DNA of 64,000 bases. Source: Paeniglutamicibacter antarcticus. GTDB lineage: Bacteria; Actinomycetota; Actinomycetes; Actinomycetales; Micrococcaceae. Below are positions 53,562-63,765 of this stretch, in pieces (position 1 is the stretch's first letter; each line of letters begins with the position of its first letter). The position numbers were made by a program, and so were the translations under genes. The notes under the pieces are model-generated. The model was not told where the DNA came from. It made no database searches and was given only the letters and a program-made list of their open reading frames with translations. Location of the stretch: the NCBI RefSeq assembly GCF_900010755.1, contig NZ_CZJT01000078.1, forward strand, positions 1 through 64,000, read 5' to 3'.

Positions 53562-53640
53562 CTTAGTATGAGTATGTAGTTGCGTCGCCCGGCAGGCACC
53601 GGGTGCGCACGTATCTCTGATAATGCGAAACGGGTTGATG

Positions 53641-55374
53641 ATGAGCGAAGATACAGACCGCGCACGGTTGGAGGGCCAGGTCACGGCCGCCGAACGGCAA
53701 CTAAACGTGCTGCGCGAAAAGAACCGCCAACTGGATCGCCAACTGGCCTCGGCAGGATCAAACAACTCCCGGCTGGTGGCCATCCTGGAGCGCACCCGCG
53801 AGGAAATCATCAACCTGAAATCGGGCCTGGAAAAAGACGGCGATACGCCCTTCAGCCACGGCACCATCCTGGAAAAGCACCAGCGTTCGCACCCGCAAAG
53901 CGGCGTGGCGATCTCCTCCACCGGCGTGCAATCGGTTGACATCATGCAGGGTGGCCGCAAGATGCGCGTCGCCATCAGCCCGCTGCTGGACTTCGAGAAA
54001 CTCAACGTCGGCCAGGAAGTGCTGCTGAACGAATCCCTCGTGGTCGTCGCCGGACTCGGCTACGAGCAGGCGGGGGAACTTGTCACCGTCAAGGAGGTCC
54101 TCGAGGACCACCGCGTGGTGGCCATGGGCAGGGCCGATGACCAGCGTGTCATCAGGCTCTCGGATCCGCTGGTCAAGGAAAAGGTCAGGGTCGGGGATGT
54201 GCTCTCGCTTGACTCGCGCACCGGCCTGGGCATGGAGAAGGTCCACCTTTCGGACATGCAATCCCTGGTGCTCGAGGAAGTCCCGAACATTTCCTACGCG
54301 GACATCGGAGGACTCTCGGACCAGATCGAGGCGATCCGCGATGCCGTCGAGCTCCCCTTCCTGCACCCTGACCTCTACCGCGAACACGGGCTGGCTGCCC
54401 CCAAAGGCATCCTGCTCTACGGCCCTCCGGGCTGCGGCAAGACGCTGATCGCCAAGGCAGTCGCCCACTCGCTGTCCGAACGCACCAATGAACGCAACGG
54501 CGATTCGGGCACCGCAAAATCCTTCTTCCTGAACATCAAGGGCCCCGAACTACTGGACAAGTACGTGGGTGAAACCGAACGCCACATCCGGCTGATCTTC
54601 GCCCGCGCCCGCGAAAAGGCTGCAGGTGGCAACCCGGTTGTCGTCTTCTTCGACGAGATGGATTCACTGTTCCGCACCCGCGGCACCGGCGTCTCCTCGG
54701 ATGTTGAAACCACCATCGTGCCGCAGCTTTTGGCCGAAATCGACGGTGTGGAACGCCTGGACAACGTCATCGTCATCGGCGCCTCCAACCGCGAGGACAT
54801 GATCGACCCCGCCATCCTGCGCCCCGGCCGGCTGGATGTGAAGATCAAGATCCGCCGCCCAGATGCCCAGGGCGCCGCGGAGATCTTCGCCAAGTACCTC
54901 ACCAACGACCTTCCACTGCACCCCGATGACCTGGCCGAACACGGAAACGACCCCACCGCCTGCGTGCGTGCGATGATCCAGGCGACCGTCGATTCGATGT
55001 ACTCCACCGGGGAGGAAAACCAGTTCCTCGAGGTCACCTACGCCAACTCGGAAACCGAGATCCTGTACTTCAAGGACTTCTCCTCCGGCGCGGTGATCCG
55101 CAACGTGGTGGACCGGGCCAAGAAATCGGCCATCAAGGCATTCTTGACCCTTGGCGAGCACGGGTTGCGCATGGAGCACCTGCTCAGTGCCGTCGTGGAG
55201 GAATTCCACGAACACGAGGACATGCCCAACACCACCAATCCCGATGACTGGGCGCGGATCTCCGGGCGCAAGGGCGAACGCATCACCTTCATCCGCACCA
55301 TCGTGGCGGATAAGAACGGGCGCGGGAAATCCCTCACAACACCGGCGGGCGAAGAAACCGGGCAGTACCTGTGA
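53641..55374 (+). CDS. mpa: Proteasome-associated AAA+ ATPase Mpa/ARC
   Basis: A 577-residue ATPase that recognises pupylated proteins, unfolds them and feeds them into the 20S proteasome. N-terminal coiled coil (about 8-62, [15 protein letters not shown]) for Pup binding, two OB-like parts (about 70-205), then the AAA module with Walker A GPPGCGKT (261-268), Walker [11 protein letters not shown], and the second-region-of-homology [19 protein letters not shown]. The last residues GQYL form the QYL tail that opens the proteasome gate. ATG 53641 is taken; ATG 53623 and 53638 also fit. Its stop overlaps the dop start in a GTGA. Confidence 0.95.
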   Translation: MSEDTDRARLEGQVTAAERQLNVLREKNRQLDRQLASAGSNNSRLVAILERTREEIINLKSGLEKDGDTPFSHGTILEKHQRSHPQSGVAISSTGVQSVDIMQGGRKMRVAISPLLDFEKLNVGQEVLLNESLVVVAGLGYEQAGELVTVKEVLEDHRVVAMGRADDQRVIRLSDPLVKEKVRVGDVLSLDSRTGLGMEKVHLSDMQSLVLEEVPNISYADIGGLSDQIEAIRDAVELPFLHPDLYREHGLAAPKGILLYGPPGCGKTLIAKAVAHSLSERTNERNGDSGTAKSFFLNIKGPELLDKYVGETERHIRLIFARAREKAAGGNPVVVFFDEMDSLFRTRGTGVSSDVETTIVPQLLAEIDGVERLDNVIVIGASNREDMIDPAILRPGRLDVKIKIRRPDAQGAAEIFAKYLTNDLPLHPDDLAEHGNDPTACVRAMIQATVDSMYSTGEENQFLEVTYANSETEILYFKDFSSGAVIRNVVDRAKKSAIKAFLTLGEHGLRMEHLLSAVVEEFHEHEDMPNTTNPDDWARISGRKGERITFIRTIVADKNGRGKSLTTPAGEETGQYL

Positions 55375-56981
55375 GCGTCCACCGCGTCATGGGCCTGGAA
55401 ACCGAATACGGGGTGTTGGCCCCTGCCACGCCCGGGGCGAATGCCACGATGCTTTCGGCGCAGGTCATCAACGCGTATGCGGCTTCGATCCGCGCTGGGT
55501 ACGGGCACCTGGCCGGCACCCGCTGGGACTACACCGATGAATCGCCGCTGAACGACGCCCGTGGTTTCAGCCAGCCGCGCGCCACCGCCGATCCGTCCCA
55601 GCTCACCGATGTGGAGCCGGAGTACGACGGTGAGCTGGATGCTGAGCAGGTGGCGTTGGCCGGTGGAGATGCAGGCATCGGCTCCACGCTCTACGATGAG
55701 CCGGGCATCGGGCAGGAAGTGCTGATGAACATGGTGCTGGGCAACGGTGCGCGACTCTACGTCGATCACGCCCATCCCGAGTATTCCTCCCCGGAAACCA
55801 CCAACCCGTTTGATGCAGTGCTCTGGGACCAGGCCGGGGACCACGTGGCGCTAAGCGCCGCCCGCCGGATCGAGGGAACCCCCGGGTTCGTTCCGGTGCA
55901 CCTGTACAAGAACAACACCGACAACAAATCGGTCTCCTACGGCGCGCACGAAAACTACCTGATGCCCCGTCACGTACCCTTTGACGTGATCGCCGCGAAC
56001 CTGATCCCGTTCTTCACCACCCGGCAGGTCATCTGCGCTTCGGGCCGGGTCGGCAAGGGAATGCTCGGCCAATGGGAAGGTTTCCAGATCTCCCAGCGCG
56101 CCGACTTCTTTGAGGCGCAGATCGGGCTGGAAACCACCATCCGCCGCCCGATCGTCAACACCCGCGACGAACCGCACGCGCACTGGGAAAAGTACCGGCG
56201 CCTGCACGTGATCATCGGGGATGCGAACCTGGGCCAGGTATCCACGCTGCTGCGCACCGGCACCACCGCCCTGGTGCTCTCGATGATCGAGGCCGGCAGT
56301 GCCCCGCACCTTGCCTTGCGCGAACCGGTGGCGGCCCTGCAGGCCATCAGCCACGATCCAACGCTGAAGGTGAAGGTGGAGCTGACGGACGGGCGCCGGC
56401 TGAGCGCCCTGGAAATCCAGCGCATCTACCTCGACGCGGCGGTGGAGCACTGCCACGCCACGGGCGCCAACGACCCGCAGACCGCCGAGATCCTGCACCG
56501 CTGGGATCAAACGCTGAGCACCTTGGCCACCGACCTGTTTGCCGCTGCATCCACCGTTGACTGGGTAGCGAAATACAAGCTGATGAGCGGGTACGCCCAA
56601 CGCCACGGCATCGGTTTCACCGACGCGAAGATTGCGCTCATGGACCTGCAATGGGCGGACATCCGCCCGGAAAAGGGCCTCTACTACCGCTTGGCCGAAC
56701 GCGGGCTGATGGAGACCCTCTACACGCCCGCACAGATTGCGCATGCTGCCACCACGCCGCCGGAAGACACCCGCGCCTACTTCCGCGGCCGGGTGCTGAG
56801 CCAGTACCCGGAGCATGTGGTGGCCGCCAGCTGGGATTCGGTGTCGTTCTCCATTCCAGGGGCCCGCAAGCTTGAGCGTATTGCCACGCTGGAACCACTG
56901 CGCGGCACCAAGAAGCTGGTCGGGGAGCTCTTTGACGCCGATCTTTCAATCAGCGAGTTCATTGGCACCTTGAAGCGCTAA
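55371..56981 (+). CDS. dop: Pup deamidase/depupylase Dop
   Basis: A 536-residue glutamine-synthetase-like enzyme that deamidates the C-terminal Gln of Pup to Glu and also removes Pup from substrates. GLETEYG (8-14) holds the first metal ligand Glu; the Dop-specific insertion loop runs at about 62-105 with many Asp/Glu; [12 protein letters not shown] contains the nucleophilic Asp. The Arg/metal motifs later are [22 protein letters not shown] in pieces. GTG start in the GTGA overlap with mpa. Followed after 132 bp by pup. Confidence 0.95.
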   Translation: MSVHRVMGLETEYGVLAPATPGANATMLSAQVINAYAASIRAGYGHLAGTRWDYTDESPLNDARGFSQPRATADPSQLTDVEPEYDGELDAEQVALAGGDAGIGSTLYDEPGIGQEVLMNMVLGNGARLYVDHAHPEYSSPETTNPFDAVLWDQAGDHVALSAARRIEGTPGFVPVHLYKNNTDNKSVSYGAHENYLMPRHVPFDVIAANLIPFFTTRQVICASGRVGKGMLGQWEGFQISQRADFFEAQIGLETTIRRPIVNTRDEPHAHWEKYRRLHVIIGDANLGQVSTLLRTGTTALVLSMIEAGSAPHLALREPVAALQAISHDPTLKVKVELTDGRRLSALEIQRIYLDAAVEHCHATGANDPQTAEILHRWDQTLSTLATDLFAAASTVDWVAKYKLMSGYAQRHGIGFTDAKIALMDLQWADIRPEKGLYYRLAERGLMETLYTPAQIAHAATTPPEDTRAYFRGRVLSQYPEHVVAASWDSVSFSIPGARKLERIATLEPLRGTKKLVGELFDADLSISEFIGTLKR

Positions 56982-57113
56982 AACGCCTAGACAGTGACAA
57001 GATGGACACACAAGTGAATTTCGGGCCGGGACCCGCCAACGGTCATCGGCCCACCCATCCACGGGAACATGCACAGTGCACCCGATCGGACCGGACATAA
57101 AAGGGGTAGGACC

Positions 57114-57299
57114 ATGACGCAGGAAAGCTTCTCATCACGCCGCAGCGAAACCGCAGCCGAGCAGGAACAGGTCACCGAGGCGGTCACGGCCAACACGCAG
57201 GATGCCGGAGTCGATGACCTGCTCGATGAAATCGACGGCGTGCTTGAGCAAAATGCCGAGGAATTCGTCCGTGGCTTCGTGCAAAAGGGCGGCCAGTGA
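57114..57299 (+). CDS. pup: Prokaryotic ubiquitin-like protein Pup
   Basis: A 61-residue disordered protein tag. It has the usual Glu/Gln/Ser-rich front, the Mpa-binding helix [20 protein letters not shown] (about 33-52), and the C-terminus FVQKGGQ. The ending GGQ means that Dop must deamidate Gln61 before PafA can attach Pup to a lysine. ATG 57114 with AAGGGGTAGG upstream. Its stop overlaps prcB in a GTGA, so tag and protease are made in one operon. Confidence 0.96.
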   Translation: MTQESFSSRRSETAAEQEQVTEAVTANTQDAGVDDLLDEIDGVLEQNAEEFVRGFVQKGGQ

Positions 57300-58072
57300 T
57301 CGAGCTCGGTCCGGGCCCCTCCTTCCTTGAATACCTGAACAAGGAGCGTCCGGATTTGCTCCCACACACCAGTGCGCCGGCGCCCGGAGTGCCGCACGCC
57401 ACCACCATCGTTGCCATGGGTTATGCCGAGGGCATCGTGATGGCGGGGGACCGGCGGGCGACCATGGGCAACGTGATTGCCAGCCGGCACATCGAGAAGG
57501 TCTTCGAGACCGACAGGTTCTCCGTGGTCGGCATCGCCGGCGCTGCGGGGCTGGCCATCGACATCGCCAAGTTGTTCCAGGTGGAACTCGAACACTACGA
57601 AAAAATCGAGGGGACCCTGCTGTCCCTGGAGGGAAAGGCCAACCGGCTGGCCTCGATGATCCGCTCCAACCTGGCCATGGCCATGCAGGGAATGAGCGTT
57701 GTCCCGCTGTTCGCGGGCTTCGACACAGCCAAGGGAACCGGGCGCATCTTCTCCTTTGACATCACCGGAGGCCTCTACGAAGAGGTCGAACACCACAGCA
57801 TCGGTTCCGGGTCGGTCTTTGCCCGCGGTGCGATGAAGAAACTCTGGAAGCCTGCCATGGACTCCACCCAAGCGATTCGCGTGGCCGTTGAAGCGCTCTA
57901 CGATGCGGCCGATGACGATTCGGCCACCGGGGGACCTGACACGGTGCGTAAGCTGTGGCCGGTTGTCTACACGGTGGATTCCACCGGCGCCCACCGCGTT
58001 GCGGAATCGGTGCTTGAAGCCACGGCGCTGCAAATCATTGCCGAACGCACCGGAGCAGGGATGGAAGCATAA
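57296..58072 (+). CDS. prcB: 20S proteasome beta subunit PrcB
   Basis: A 258-residue N-terminal-nucleophile hydrolase. A 35-residue propeptide ends ...VPHA, and the mature enzyme starts at Thr36 ([23 protein letters not shown]), the catalytic nucleophile. Asp and Lys (DRRAT region) and the S-G motif (GSGSVFARG) are present. It forms the two inner rings of the 20S core. GTG start overlaps pup; prcA follows directly at the next base after the stop. Confidence 0.96.
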   Translation: MIELGPGPSFLEYLNKERPDLLPHTSAPAPGVPHATTIVAMGYAEGIVMAGDRRATMGNVIASRHIEKVFETDRFSVVGIAGAAGLAIDIAKLFQVELEHYEKIEGTLLSLEGKANRLASMIRSNLAMAMQGMSVVPLFAGFDTAKGTGRIFSFDITGGLYEEVEHHSIGSGSVFARGAMKKLWKPAMDSTQAIRVAVEALYDAADDDSATGGPDTVRKLWPVVYTVDSTGAHRVAESVLEATALQIIAERTGAGMEA

Positions 58073-58783
58073 ATGAGCGCCCAATATTACGTTTCCCCCG
58101 AACAACTGATGAAGGACCGGGCTGACTTCGCCCGGAAAGGCATAGCCCGCGGGCGTGCCGTCATTGTGGCCTCCTGTGCCGAGGGCATCGCGTTGATCGC
58201 CGAGAACCCCTCGGGTTCCCTGCACAAGATCGGTGAGATCTACGACCGCATCGCCTTCGCCGCCGTGGGCAAGTACAACGAATTCGAATCGTTGCGCCAG
58301 GCCGGTGTTCGTTACGCGGACACCCGCGGGTATTCCTACGCCCGGCAAGATGTCACCGGACGCGGCCTTGCCAGTGTGTATGCCCAATCCCTGGGTGCCG
58401 TGTTCACTGCGGAGGCCAAACCGTTCGAGGTTGAGCTCGCGGTCGTTGAACTTGGTGCTTCCCCGGATGAAGACACCCTGTTCTCACTGAACTTCGACGG
58501 CTCAATCGCCGAACAACCGGGGCTGATCATCATGGGTGGCGACACCCCTGCACTGCGCACCGCCTGGAGTGAGGCGTGGGGCGAAAAGTCCCTGCCCCAA
58601 GCCAGCGCCGCGGCGGTCATCCGGGCCGCGGCCGCGGTGTTGCCGGGAGTGGGTGAAGGAACCAGCGGGGCGCCGCTATTGGAAGTCGCAGTACTTGAAC
58701 GCATCAACTCGCAGGGAACCCACCGGCATTTCCGCCGACTGGATACCGGCACCATTGCATCGATTTTGACTTCAGGGGAGTAA
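58073..58783 (+). CDS. prcA: 20S proteasome alpha subunit PrcA
   Basis: A 236-residue alpha subunit forming the outer, gated rings of the core. It begins [27 protein letters not shown], with the gating N-terminal tail and helix H0, and lacks the catalytic threonine. ATG immediately after the prcB stop. The acidic C-terminal end ([17 protein letters not shown]) is shorter than in mycobacteria. Partners with PrcB and Mpa. Confidence 0.95.
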   Translation: MSAQYYVSPEQLMKDRADFARKGIARGRAVIVASCAEGIALIAENPSGSLHKIGEIYDRIAFAAVGKYNEFESLRQAGVRYADTRGYSYARQDVTGRGLASVYAQSLGAVFTAEAKPFEVELAVVELGASPDEDTLFSLNFDGSIAEQPGLIIMGGDTPALRTAWSEAWGEKSLPQASAAAVIRAAAAVLPGVGEGTSGAPLLEVAVLERINSQGTHRHFRRLDTGTIASILTSGE

Positions 58784-58790
58784 GCGCTTC

Positions 58791-60158
58791 ATGGATCGCA
58801 GGATTTTCGGCATTGAGACCGAGTACGGAATCAACTATTCGGACCCGACGGGGCGTCCGCTGACCCCCGAGGAATCGGCACGCTACCTCTTCCGCCGGGT
58901 GGTGGCCTGGGGGCGGAGTTCGAATGTGTTTCTCACCAACGGCTCCCGGCTTTACCTTGATGTGGGATCGCACCCGGAGTACGCGACGGCCGAATGCGAT
59001 GACCTGCTCCAGCTGATTGCGCATGACCGCGCCGGCGAGGCAATCCTCAACGACCTGGTGCAAAGCGCTGAAGAACGCATGGCTGCCGACGGGTTCAACG
59101 GCAAGCTGTACCTTTTCAAGAACAACACCGACACCGCCGGGAACTCCTATGGTTGCCACGAGAACTTCCTGATTCCGCGCAAACTTGAGTTCGCGCGTCT
59201 CGCCGAAATCCTGATTCCCTTCCTGGTCACCCGCCAGCTGATTGCCGGTGCCGGAAAGATCGTCAATGTCGAAGGTGAACCGCTCTACGCATTCTCACAG
59301 CGTGCCGACCACGTGTGGGAAGGTGTTTCCTCGGCCACCACACGGTCCCGCCCGATCATCAACACCCGCGATGAGCCACACGCCGACGCCGAATACTACC
59401 GGCGCTTGCACGTGATCGTGGGGGATTCGAACATGAGCGAATCAACCCAGCTGGTGAAGCTCGGCGCCACCGATTTGATGTTGCGCATCATCGAATCCGG
59501 CAAGATCATGGAGGATTTGCGGCTGGAAAACCCGATCCGTTCCATCCGGGACATCTCCCACGACTTCAACGGGAAAACCATGGTGAAGTTGGCCAACGGA
59601 GCGCAAATGACTGCCCTGCAATTGCAGCGTAGATTCTTGAAGCTCGCCACCGATTTCGTGGCGCGCGAAGGCGCCCACCACGAACGGGTTCCACAGGTGC
59701 TGGAACTGTGGGAACGCACGCTTGATGCCGTGGAATCGGGGAATTTCTCTACCATCGACACGGAGATCGACTGGGCCATCAAGCACAAACTGATCAACTC
59801 GTACGCCACCAGGCACAATTTGGGCATTGAATCGCACCGGCTGGCCCAGCTCGATCTGACCTACCATGACATCGATACCAAGCGTGGATTGTTCCACCTG
59901 CTGCGTAACCGCGGCCAAGCAGCAAGCGTCGTGGAGCAGGCAGACATTGATTTCGCCGTGGACAATCCGCCGCAGAGCACCCGTGCCAAGTTGCGCGGGG
60001 ACTTTGTGCGCGCGGCCAAGGACGCCGAACGCGATTTCACCGTCGACTGGGTGCACCTGAAGCTCAACGACCACGTCGGGCAAACGGTGCTATGCAAGGA
60101 CCCGTTCGTCAACGAAGATCCCCGGGTTGCCGCACTTATCGACAGCATCGGCGTTTAA
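58791..60158 (+). CDS. pafA: Pup-protein ligase PafA
   Basis: A 455-residue glutamine-synthetase-like ligase that uses ATP to link the Pup C-terminal Glu to a substrate lysine. GIETEYG (7-13) has the metal ligand Glu9 and [14 protein letters not shown] the key Asp57. [18 protein letters not shown] and [23 protein letters not shown] are split motifs of the fold. It lacks the Dop loop that distinguishes Dop. ATG start eight bases after prcA. Same operon as pup-prcB-prcA. Confidence 0.96.
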   Translation: MDRRIFGIETEYGINYSDPTGRPLTPEESARYLFRRVVAWGRSSNVFLTNGSRLYLDVGSHPEYATAECDDLLQLIAHDRAGEAILNDLVQSAEERMAADGFNGKLYLFKNNTDTAGNSYGCHENFLIPRKLEFARLAEILIPFLVTRQLIAGAGKIVNVEGEPLYAFSQRADHVWEGVSSATTRSRPIINTRDEPHADAEYYRRLHVIVGDSNMSESTQLVKLGATDLMLRIIESGKIMEDLRLENPIRSIRDISHDFNGKTMVKLANGAQMTALQLQRRFLKLATDFVAREGAHHERVPQVLELWERTLDAVESGNFSTIDTEIDWAIKHKLINSYATRHNLGIESHRLAQLDLTYHDIDTKRGLFHLLRNRGQAASVVEQADIDFAVDNPPQSTRAKLRGDFVRAAKDAERDFTVDWVHLKLNDHVGQTVLCKDPFVNEDPRVAALIDSIGV

Positions 60159-60187
60159 CACTCGGCTGGTTTTCACTGCTCGATAAG

Positions 60188-60232
60188 GAATTTCACAGAT
60201 TCAACGTTTAAGCTGAAACAAGAATTTCACAG
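60188..60232 (+). repeat. 11-base direct repeat upstream of the FKBP lipoprotein gene
   Basis: GAATTTCACAG at 60188-60198 is repeated exactly at 60222-60232, 34 bp apart (about three helical turns), in the leader between pafA and the FKBP lipoprotein gene. Each copy is preceded by AAG/ACAA. May be a binding site; no matching regulator seen. Confidence 0.5.
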
Positions 60233-60291
60233 CAACTCACTTTCGATGTGGGTTAGAACTGTCTCCAAGACCCCAACCGAAAGTTGATTTC

Positions 60292-61251
60292 GTGCGCAAA
60301 GTTATGGCACTTGCAGCAGCAGCATCATTGCTTCTGCTCTCCGCCTGCGGCTCCTCCACACCGGCGTCCAGTGGTGATGTTGCACCGCTCTCGTCATTGA
60401 AGGTCACCCCCGGCAGCGATGATTCCACCGATCCCACCGTCACCTTCGATTCTCCGTTGGTGGCCACCGAAACCGCAGCCAAAGTCGTGGTGGATGGCAA
60501 GGGCGAAGTGATCAAGGAAAACCAGAACGTCACGTTCAAATCGGTTGCCTACAACGCGGAAGACGGAAAACTGCTGGGTTCGGGCTTCGGCCAGGCGGCG
60601 CTCTCGCTGCCGACCACCGATGAACTCAAGGCACAGATGCCAGCGCTCTTTGACACGTTCCTTGCCACCAAGGTCGGCTCCTGGATCGCCTTCGTTGAGC
60701 CTGCGGCAGACGCGGCAGCCGCAGCACCGAGTGAATCCGCAGCTCCCTCCGACAAGGCACCAACCGCCAAGACCCTCGTGGTCCTGAAGGTTATTTCGGC
60801 CGAGAACATCCCGGAAGCATCCAAGGTGCTTGGCGCCGACGAAGTGGCAAAGCTCAAGGCCGATGGCGCACTGCCGACCGTTGAGATCAAGGACGGCAAG
60901 CCGGTCTTCACGATTCCCAAGGGCAAGGACGCTCCGGCGGGCCTGGTTGTTGATGTCGTCAAGGAGGGCACCGGCAAGGTGGCCGCCGCTGATTCCCAGG
61001 TCGTTGCCGATTATGCAGGTGTGCGCTGGGAAGACGGCAAGTCGTTCGACAGCAGCTATGACCGTGGCGAGCCGTCTCCATTCGGCCTGAACCAGGTCAT
61101 CAAGGGCTGGACCCAGGGTCTTACCGGGCTCAAGGCCGGCACCCAGGTCATCCTGACCATCCCGTCGGATCTTGCCTACGGTGATGACGCCGCTTCGGGT
61201 CGCCCGACCGGTCCGCTGGTCTTCTTCGTTGATTTGAAGGAAGTAAAGTAG
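60292..61251 (+). CDS. FKBP-type prolyl isomerase lipoprotein
   Basis: A 319-residue protein with a lipoprotein signal peptide: basic start MRKV, hydrophobic core ALAAAASLLLL and lipobox LSAC, so Cys19 would be lipid-anchored. Two FKBP-like modules follow, the first (about 50-175) degenerate, the second (about 205-319) with ADYAGVRWEDGKSFDSSYDRGEPSPFGLNQVIKGWTQGL split and VILTIPSDLAYG. Extracellular PPIases of this type help fold secreted proteins. GTG start. Followed 38 bp later by a second FKBP gene; PafA upstream. Confidence 0.9.
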   Translation: MRKVMALAAAASLLLLSACGSSTPASSGDVAPLSSLKVTPGSDDSTDPTVTFDSPLVATETAAKVVVDGKGEVIKENQNVTFKSVAYNAEDGKLLGSGFGQAALSLPTTDELKAQMPALFDTFLATKVGSWIAFVEPAADAAAAAPSESAAPSDKAPTAKTLVVLKVISAENIPEASKVLGADEVAKLKADGALPTVEIKDGKPVFTIPKGKDAPAGLVVDVVKEGTGKVAAADSQVVADYAGVRWEDGKSFDSSYDRGEPSPFGLNQVIKGWTQGLTGLKAGTQVILTIPSDLAYGDDAASGRPTGPLVFFVDLKEVK

Positions 61252-61289
61252 CTTTTAAGCTACAAGCACTCAATCGAAAGGATTCAAGC

Positions 61290-61685
61290 ATGTCATTTGG
61301 ACAGCGTGAATTTGACCGCACCAAGCCGGAAATCGAATTCCCGGGCGAGGTTCCCCCGACCGAACTGGTCATCGAAGACATCATCGTCGGCGACGGCACC
61401 GAGGTTGTCCCCGGCTCGACCGTCTCCACCCACTACGTGGGCGTTGCCTGGTCAACCGGCGAAGAATTCGATGCATCCTGGAACCGCGGCACGCCGCTGG
61501 ACTTCCGTGCAGGTGTCGGCCAGGTCATCCAGGGCTGGGACCAGGGCCTGATTGGTATGAAGGTCGGCGGACGCCGCCGTCTGGAGATCCCTTCGGAGCT
61601 CGCATACGGATCCCGTGGAGCAGCAGGGGCCATTGGCCCGAACGAAGCATTGATCTTCGTGGTGGACCTGGTAGCTGTACGCTAA
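61290..61685 (+). CDS. Cytoplasmic FKBP-type prolyl isomerase
   Basis: A 131-residue single-domain FKBP without signal peptide: VVPGSTVSTHYVGVAWSTGEEFDASWNRGTPLDF, GQVIQGWDQGLIGMKVGGRRRLEIPSELAYGSRG in pieces and LIFVVDLVAVR at the end, all core FKBP residues being present. ATG start. Adjacent to the lipoprotein FKBP and to pafBC, as often in actinobacterial proteasome loci. Followed by a terminator. Confidence 0.92.
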   Translation: MSFGQREFDRTKPEIEFPGEVPPTELVIEDIIVGDGTEVVPGSTVSTHYVGVAWSTGEEFDASWNRGTPLDFRAGVGQVIQGWDQGLIGMKVGGRRRLEIPSELAYGSRGAAGAIGPNEALIFVVDLVAVR

Positions 61686-61711
61686 ACATCCTTGATTCAA
61701 CGGATCATCCT

Positions 61712-61752
61712 TTAGCCGTGTTTTCCCTATTCAAGAGGGCGAACACGGCCAA
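61712..61752 (+). terminator. Terminator after the FKBP gene
   Basis: TTAGCCGTGTT...CCCT pairs with AGGG...AACACGGCCAA over a seven-base loop; the stem is interrupted by a TT/CG bulge. It lies 26 bp after the FKBP stop and before the pafBC promoter. Confidence 0.75.
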
Positions 61753-61774
61753 AGTCCGTTTAACCGGCGTTGCA

Positions 61775-61805
61775 TTGGCACGCGGCGAAGCCCACGGGGT
61801 AATCT
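61775..61805 (+). promoter_or_regulatory. Putative leaderless promoter of pafBC
   Basis: TTGGCA (61775-61780) and TAATCT (61800-61805) are 19 bp apart. Only seven bases separate the -10 from the GTG at 61813, so transcription would start at or near the start codon, giving a leaderless mRNA. Confidence 0.5.
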
Positions 61806-61812
61806 TGCGAAC

Positions 61813-63765
61813 GTGGCTCAAATTAACCCCGGCGGCCCTTCGCGCGCCGAGAAACTCGTCAGTCTCACTTATGCCCTGATCAACACGCCCCACGGTTACT
61901 CCAAGCGTCAACTACGCAAAATTGTCGATGACTACAAGGGCCTCTCCGAGGCTGCGTTCGACAGGAAGTTTGATCGCGACAAAAAAGACCTGCGCGCCAT
62001 GGGTATTCCGCTGAAAACATTGGGTGAGGGCGGCGAGGAACACTACCTGATTCCACCCGAAAGCTACCGGCTGCCGGAGGTCCGCTTCACCACCGAAGAA
62101 TCGGCGGTGCTAGGACTGGCAGCGCAACTGTGGAAAGACACCGACCTCGAGTCCTTCGCCACCCGGGCCACCGGGCGCCTAGCCGTGGGAAACACCGAAG
62201 ACGGGGAAACCCGTTTCACCGAGTACGTCCCGCGATTGCATGCCTCCGGCCCGTCCTTCGGCGCCCTCCTGAATGCAGTCTGGTCCCAGGAAGTCGTCAC
62301 CTTCCAATACCTCGACGCGCAAGGGAACACCAGCGAACGCAACGTGGACGCGTGGGGGATCGGATCGCGTTTCGGGAACTGGTACCTGGTTGGGTTCGAC
62401 AACGCCCGTCAGGGCCAGCGGATGTTCCGCCTCTCACGGATTCTCAGTGACGTTGCTACGGGCAAACACCACACCTCGCGGCCCGCGGGATTCAAGATTT
62501 CCGACGCCCTGGCCCGGCTCGATCCGCATGTCTCCGGGGAAACAGCCAGGATCGCGATTGCCAAGGACACGGGATGGGCCCTGCGTTCGCACGCCGCCAC
62601 CATCACCCCCGGCGATGACCACGATGAAGTGCGACTGCAATTCCATGACCTGATGAGCCTGGCCGCGGACATTGCCAAACTTGGAAACAACGCAACAGTC
62701 ATCGAACCAACGGCCCTCGGTGTCGAGGTCAAGGCAAAGCTGCAGGGTGCTTTGGCTGGCCAGCAGGCTGCCGTACCGGAGTTCAAGCTGAGCAAGCGCC
62801 GGAATGTGGGCCGGCCGCCCTCCACTGACGCAGTTGCACGGAATCTGGACATCATCGCCTACGTTGCAAAGCTCGGCTCACCAACCGTTGCCCAGACATC
62901 CAAACACTTTGGACTTGACGAAAAGACGCTGCTGGCGCACCTGCAGACCATCATGATGTGCGGGGTTCCCAACGGGCTCCCCGATGAATTGATTGACGTT
63001 GAATGGGAAACCGGGACCATCAGCATCAACAACGCCGAGGCATTAAACGAACCGATCAGGTTGAGCCTTCCCGAGGCCGCGGCAATGCTCTCCGGTCTGG
63101 CCTCCTTGCGGCAACTTCCAGATTTTGAACACTCGAGCTCCGTTGAGGGAGCGTTCGCAAAACTGCAGCAAGCGGCAGTGGGCTTTGAAGGACTCGACTC
63201 GGTGCTGTCGATTGCTTTGCGCTCCACCGAGGAAAACTCAAACTACGCTGTGCTGATTCGTGCGATCCGGGAAAACCAGGTAGTGAATTTGAAATATTAC
63301 AGCGCCTCCAGTGACGCCCTGAGCGAACGCCTGGTGGAGCCGATCCGCTTGGTTGAACATGCTGGCCGGCAATACCTGCGCGCATGGAGTCAACGCAACG
63401 AACAGATCCGCAGCTTCCGCGTGGACAGGATCCAGCTGGCAGAGGCCACCGGTAACAACTTTGCAGCGGATCCGGCGAAGCACGAAGACGCGGAGGACAT
63501 TTTCTTCACCCCCGGGGCCGAGGACACCCTCGTGGTTTTGGGCTTCGGCAAGCGCTTGGCACTGATTGCCGACGAGTACGCACCTGAACAATGGGCCAAG
63601 GTCGGCGACGAATTGATCGCCGAAATCCGGATGTCCTCGATTGCAGTGCTGCCGGGCATGATCGCCTACCACGGCGGGGATTTGCGGGTCTTGGGCCCCG
63701 ACTACGCGCGCAAGCATGTGGAATCCTGGTTGCAGGATGCACTTTCAACAACAGGGACGGTATGA
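61813..63765 (+). CDS. pafBC: Fused PafB-PafC transcriptional regulator (WYL domain)
   Basis: A 650-residue protein with two consecutive units, each with a winged helix followed by a WYL domain. In most actinobacteria PafB and PafC are separate adjacent genes; here they are one polypeptide. First unit: SRAEKLVSLTYALINTPHGYSKRQLRKIV, then WYL (VTFQYLDAQGNT...WGIGSRFGNWYLVGFD). A linker near residues 320-330 (LSKRRNVGRPPSTDA) leads to the second unit, RNLDIIAYVAKLGSPTVAQTSKHFG with its WYL domain (VVNLKYYSASSDALSERLVEPI, YLRAWSQRNEQIRSFRVDRIQ). PafBC activates the LexA/RecA-independent DNA-damage response. GTG start, ATGA overlap with the next gene. Confidence 0.92.
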   Translation: MAQINPGGPSRAEKLVSLTYALINTPHGYSKRQLRKIVDDYKGLSEAAFDRKFDRDKKDLRAMGIPLKTLGEGGEEHYLIPPESYRLPEVRFTTEESAVLGLAAQLWKDTDLESFATRATGRLAVGNTEDGETRFTEYVPRLHASGPSFGALLNAVWSQEVVTFQYLDAQGNTSERNVDAWGIGSRFGNWYLVGFDNARQGQRMFRLSRILSDVATGKHHTSRPAGFKISDALARLDPHVSGETARIAIAKDTGWALRSHAATITPGDDHDEVRLQFHDLMSLAADIAKLGNNATVIEPTALGVEVKAKLQGALAGQQAAVPEFKLSKRRNVGRPPSTDAVARNLDIIAYVAKLGSPTVAQTSKHFGLDEKTLLAHLQTIMMCGVPNGLPDELIDVEWETGTISINNAEALNEPIRLSLPEAAAMLSGLASLRQLPDFEHSSSVEGAFAKLQQAAVGFEGLDSVLSIALRSTEENSNYAVLIRAIRENQVVNLKYYSASSDALSERLVEPIRLVEHAGRQYLRAWSQRNEQIRSFRVDRIQLAEATGNNFAADPAKHEDAEDIFFTPGAEDTLVVLGFGKRLALIADEYAPEQWAKVGDELIAEIRMSSIAVLPGMIAYHGGDLRVLGPDYARKHVESWLQDALSTTGTV

